Part shown: positions 8,431 to 10,661 of the stretch, piece after piece
Position numbering within the stretch: the first letter of the stretch is position 1
How the letters are laid out: each line of letters opens with the position of its first letter
Assembly (NCBI GenBank): GCA_021791235.1
Contig: JAJYXA010000020.1
Coordinates: forward strand, 1-10,661
Reading direction: 5' to 3'
Source of the DNA: Pseudomonadota bacterium
GTDB lineage: Bacteria > Pseudomonadota > Gammaproteobacteria > Burkholderiales > Thiobacillaceae
DNA length: 10,661 nt
The notes under the pieces: generated by a model
The model's database searches: none
The model's input: the letters and a program-made list of their open reading frames with translations, nothing else
What the model was told of the DNA's origin: nothing
Translations under genes and position numbers: made by a program

Positions 8431-8449
8431 CATCTGATGCCTGAAGCAA

Positions 8450-9154
8450 TTACTTCTGCTCGATCAACTCGACCCGGCGGTTCTTGAAGCGGCCTTCTGC
8501 CGTCTTGTTGTCGGCTACCGGCCTGGTTTCGCCAAATCCTTTTGCAGTCAGGCGGTCCGCAGCTATGCCCTTGCTGATCAGATAGGCACGCACCGCCTCA
8601 GCACGACGCTGCGACAGCTTCAGATTGTATTTGTCCTTGCCCTTGCTGTCGGTATACCCGGCGACCTCGACCTTGACATCGCCCCACTCCTTCAGGCCCG
8701 CTGCGGCTTGATCCAGGATGGGATGGGCATCTTCACGCAAAGTCGCCTTGTCATGGTCGAAATTCACGCCCTCCAGCACCAGTTTCTTCGGGACGGGCGC
8801 AGCTGCCGGGGCAGGTGCGGGTGCGGGAGCGGGGGCCGGCGCCGGTTCTGCGACGGGCTCGGGAGCCGGGCAGCCATCTGCAGTCTTCGCATAAACCGTC
8901 GGGCACTTGTCTTTCGAGTCCACAATACCGTCGCCGTCAGTGTCAGCTTCTTTCGGCACCTGGCAAGGCGCGTCCAGCAGGCCCTTGCCGGGGCAACCGA
9001 TGGTCCTGTAAAGCTCAAAGCCGGTCGTTTTTCCAGTCGAACTGGCCGCATTGCTGGGATCGTAGAAAACGCCCTCTGCCGCATGGACCGAGACGACGCC
9101 CGCAGACATGAGCGCCGCCACACTTGCACTGAGAAGATAACGGGTTGTTCGCAT
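8450..9154 (-). CDS. OmpA-family outer-membrane/periplasmic protein with TSP3-like motif
   Basis: The 234-residue protein has a signal peptide (about 1-26, cleaved near VHA/A) and a short N-terminal region (27-70). A calcium-binding-like thrombospondin type 3 motif DTDGDGIVDSKDKCP (71-85) and an Ala-Pro linker (about 96-122) lead to a C-terminal OmpA-like peptidoglycan-binding domain (about 123-232). The domain includes NFDHDKATL, VEVAGYTDSKG, YNLKLSQRRAEAVRAYL, GFGETRP and NRRVEL. The Asp of YTDS and the Arg of SQRRA are the residues expected to hold diaminopimelate. There is no room for the 8-stranded OmpA barrel and no lipobox cysteine at the cleavage site, so it is probably a soluble or loosely associated cell-wall protein. 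Four cysteines (54, 64, 84, 95) could form two disulfides. AAAGGAA (9162-9168) is a good ribosome-binding site 7 nt from the ATG. It has its own promoter and terminator. Confidence 0.92.
   Translation of the reverse strand: MRTTRYLLSASVAALMSAGVVSVHAAEGVFYDPSNAASSTGKTTGFELYRTIGCPGKGLLDAPCQVPKEADTDGDGIVDSKDKCPTVYAKTADGCPAPEPVAEPAPAPAPAPAPAPAAAPVPKKLVLEGVNFDHDKATLREDAHPILDQAAAGLKEWGDVKVEVAGYTDSKGKDKYNLKLSQRRAEAVRAYLISKGIAADRLTAKGFGETRPVADNKTAEGRFKNRRVELIEQK
8789..8869 (-). repeat. Low-complexity Pro-Ala linker coding segment
   Basis: This stretch encodes residues 96-122 of the OmpA-family protein, mainly alternating Ala-Pro with some Glu and Val. The DNA is a degenerate run of GGTGCG/GGAGCG-type hexamers on the + strand. 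Such linkers are common between the barrel or N-terminal part and the OmpA domain. The repeat could vary in length between strains by slippage. Confidence 0.7.
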
Positions 9155-9261
9155 ATTCAGGTTCCTTTGATTTTTTTAATGACAAGGAGAAACAAAAATT
9201 CACCCGACCTGCGCACCTCCGTAAAGCGACACAGTCTGACCGGGTACTTAACTACTATTTG

Positions 9262-9291
9262 TTTATACACGTAAACTCGAAAAGCGTTCAA
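9262..9291 (-). promoter_or_regulatory. Sigma-70-type promoter for the OmpA-family gene
   Basis: On the - strand, -35 TTGAAC (9291-9286) and -10 TATAAA (9267-9262, five of six) are separated by 18 nt. This predicts a start near 9255 and a 5' untranslated leader of about 100 nt, a length not unusual for ompA-type mRNAs. The surrounding DNA is clearly more AT-rich than the genes on either side, as expected for a strong promoter. Confidence 0.65.
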
Positions 9292-9314
9292 CCCAAAACC
9301 GAACCCTAAACGCT
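9283..9314. repeat. Spaced inverted repeat overlapping the OmpA-family gene promoter
   Basis: AGCGTT (9283-9288) and AACGCT (9309-9314) are perfect 6-bp inverted copies, each followed on the + strand by CAA, with 20 nt between. The first copy overlaps the -35 box, so the pair could be a regulator site. Six bases is short enough to arise by chance. Confidence 0.3.
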
Positions 9315-9436
9315 CAATTTTTAACCTGGCGCGTCAAGGAATTTTTGCTTGTTAACGGCCAACAGGCAACTTTCACAGGCGCCACATGAGTCCGGGCAAG
9401 CTACTGACGTCCATAAGCCCCTCGACTTTGCCGCAT

Positions 9437-9459
9437 AAAAAAAGCAACCCGAAGGTTGC
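9437..9459 (-). terminator. atp operon terminator with UUCG tetraloop
   Basis: Read on the - strand, GCAACC (9459-9454) and GGTTGC (9449-9444) form a 6-bp stem closed by a C(TTCG)G tetraloop (9453-9450), followed by seven T (9443-9437). The loop is the exceptionally stable UUCG type. It starts 23 nt past the atpC stop codon. Confidence 0.93.
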
Positions 9460-9482
9460 CTTATCCGGCTTGTTGCCAACGC

Positions 9483-9905
9483 TCAACTCAGCTTGCGCAG
9501 CTTCTTGATCGCGGCCAACTGGGCCACTGCCTGTGCCAGTTCGGCCTGCGCTTGCGCGTAGTCCAGGGTGGCAGCCTTGTCTTTCATCGCCTCTTCGGCG
9601 GCGCGCTTGGCCTCAAGGGCCTTGGCTTCGTCGAGGTCGGCGCCACGGATGGCGGAGTCCGACAGAATGGTGACGACGTGTGGCTGCACTTCGAGAATGC
9701 CGCCGGACACGTAGACCAGCTCTTCCTCGGCCTGGTTCGGCACCTTGATGCGCACCGCACCGGGTTTGAGCGTGGTCAGAAGCGGCGTGTGACGCGGGTA
9801 GATGCCGAGTTCGCCGCGCTGGCCGGGGGCAATCACCACTTCGGCGATACCGGAGTAGAGCGATTTTTCTGCGCTGACAATGTCGACGTGGATGGTCATG
9901 GCCAT
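9483..9905 (-). CDS. atpC: ATP synthase F1 epsilon subunit
   Basis: Epsilon is part of the central stalk of F1Fo ATP synthase: it links gamma to the c-ring and can inhibit ATP hydrolysis through its C-terminal helices. The 140-residue protein has the N-terminal beta-sandwich (about 1-86), with [36 protein letters not shown] and SGGILEVQP, then the helical hairpin (about 90-138) starting [18 protein letters not shown] chose the ATG at 9905 (MAMT..., as in E. coli AtpC) because GAGG (9916-9913) lies 7 nt upstream. A longer frame to 9953 runs through the heptad repeats and adds [14 protein letters not shown] sequence with no family match. ATG at 9899 is a second option. It is the last atp gene, followed by a terminator. 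Confidence 0.95.
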   Translation of the reverse strand: MAMTIHVDIVSAEKSLYSGIAEVVIAPGQRGELGIYPRHTPLLTTLKPGAVRIKVPNQAEEELVYVSGGILEVQPHVVTILSDSAIRGADLDEAKALEAKRAAEEAMKDKAATLDYAQAQAELAQAVAQLAAIKKLRKLS

Positions 9906-9916
9906 TTTGTAACCTC

Positions 9917-9951
9917 GTGAGCGGTGAACAGTGAGCGGTGAGCGGTGAGCC
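9917..9951. repeat. Five tandem 7-bp repeats (GTGAGCG type) in the atpD-atpC spacer
   Basis: Five head-to-tail heptads fill 35 nt: GTGAGCG, GTGAACA, GTGAGCG, GTGAGCG, GTGAGCC. Three are identical; the others differ by one or two bases. The array begins one base beyond the atpC ribosome-binding site. With the opposite-facing copies at 9970-9983 it fills much of the 81-nt gap between atpD and atpC. Confidence 0.85.
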
Positions 9952-9967
9952 AATCAACTCACCCCTT

Positions 9968-9984
9968 GCCGCTTACCGCTTACC
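9968..9984. repeat. Inverted partner of the heptad array
   Basis: Two copies of CGCTTAC (9970-9976, 9977-9983) are close inverted copies of GTGAGCG/GTAAGCG. The reverse complement, GGTAAGCGGTAAGC, matches GGTGAGCGGTGAGC (9937-9950) at 12 of 14 positions. On the + strand the two differences are G-U wobbles; on the atp transcript (- strand) they are A-C mismatches. The arms could still form a hairpin with a loop of about 20 nt just after the atpD stop. Confidence 0.6.
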
Positions 9985-9986
9985 CA

Positions 9987-10661
<675 letters not shown>

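Larger units (their letters stand above)
9155..9482. other. Non-coding region between atpC and the OmpA-family gene
   Basis: This 328-nt gap holds no convincing ORF. From right to left on the - strand it contains the atp terminator (9437-9459), a stretch (about 9315-9436) where I see only an isolated -35-like TTGACG (9337-9332) without a matching -10 box, the inverted repeat and promoter described separately, and a leader of about 100 nt. It is the most AT-rich part of the window. Confidence 0.6.

Noticed and set aside
7138..8487. A 449-codon + strand open frame opposite glmU, crossing the glmU upstream region
   Set aside because: No domain, His/Gln/Val-rich shadow composition, and it runs through the terminator palindrome of the OmpA-family gene.
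9315..9436. Possible small RNA gene in the atpC-OmpA gap
   Set aside because: A TTGACG -35-like box is present, but there is no -10 box at suitable spacing and no separate terminator, so a transcript cannot be supported.
9906..9953. A longer AtpC N terminus starting at 9953
   Set aside because: The added 16 residues come from the heptad repeats, whereas the MAMT start at 9905 matches the family and has its own ribosome-binding site.

Overview
The window is GC-rich DNA packed almost wall to wall with core bacterial genes. The proteins (PriA, ArgS, DsbA, GlmU, GlmS, AtpD, AtpC) look proteobacterial. The order priA / argS / SPOR protein / dsbA / SDR, with an atp operon followed by glmU-glmS, suggests a betaproteobacterium, perhaps of the Thiobacillus/Nitrosomonadales or Rhodocyclales type. 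That placement rests on recalled gene order and protein character, not on a search. I see no phage genes, transposases, CRISPR array, tRNA or rRNA.

Left half, + strand (1-5015): the C-terminal part of the replication-restart helicase PriA, then a strong promoter whose -35 box overlaps the priA stop codon. Next comes a tight cluster: argS (arginyl-tRNA synthetase), a one-pass membrane protein with a C-terminal SPOR domain, dsbA (periplasmic thiol oxidase), a short-chain dehydrogenase/reductase, and a NarL-type response regulator with no kinase beside it. Gaps are 2 nt, a TGATG overlap, about 5 nt and 18 nt, so the five genes from argS on are probably co-transcribed. A U-tract hairpin at 5058-5089, usable in both directions, ends the cluster.

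Right half, - strand (5105-10661), read from right to left: the C-terminal half of atpD, an unusual 81-nt spacer carrying 7-bp tandem repeats, atpC, and a terminator with a UUCG tetraloop. After a 328-nt non-coding gap holding a good promoter comes an OmpA-family protein with its own terminator, then glmU and glmS. The last two are separated by only 2 nt and together carry fructose-6-phosphate to UDP-GlcNAc, the precursor for peptidoglycan and LPS. The two halves converge on the shared terminator.

Most of the window is ordinary housekeeping sequence and I find no convincing new multigene system. The points most worth a second look are the heptad-repeat/inverted-repeat element between atpD and atpC, the orphan response regulator at the end of the argS cluster, the cysteine-containing OmpA-like protein with a TSP3-like calcium motif, and the likely TTG start and altered NNAG motif of the SDR.
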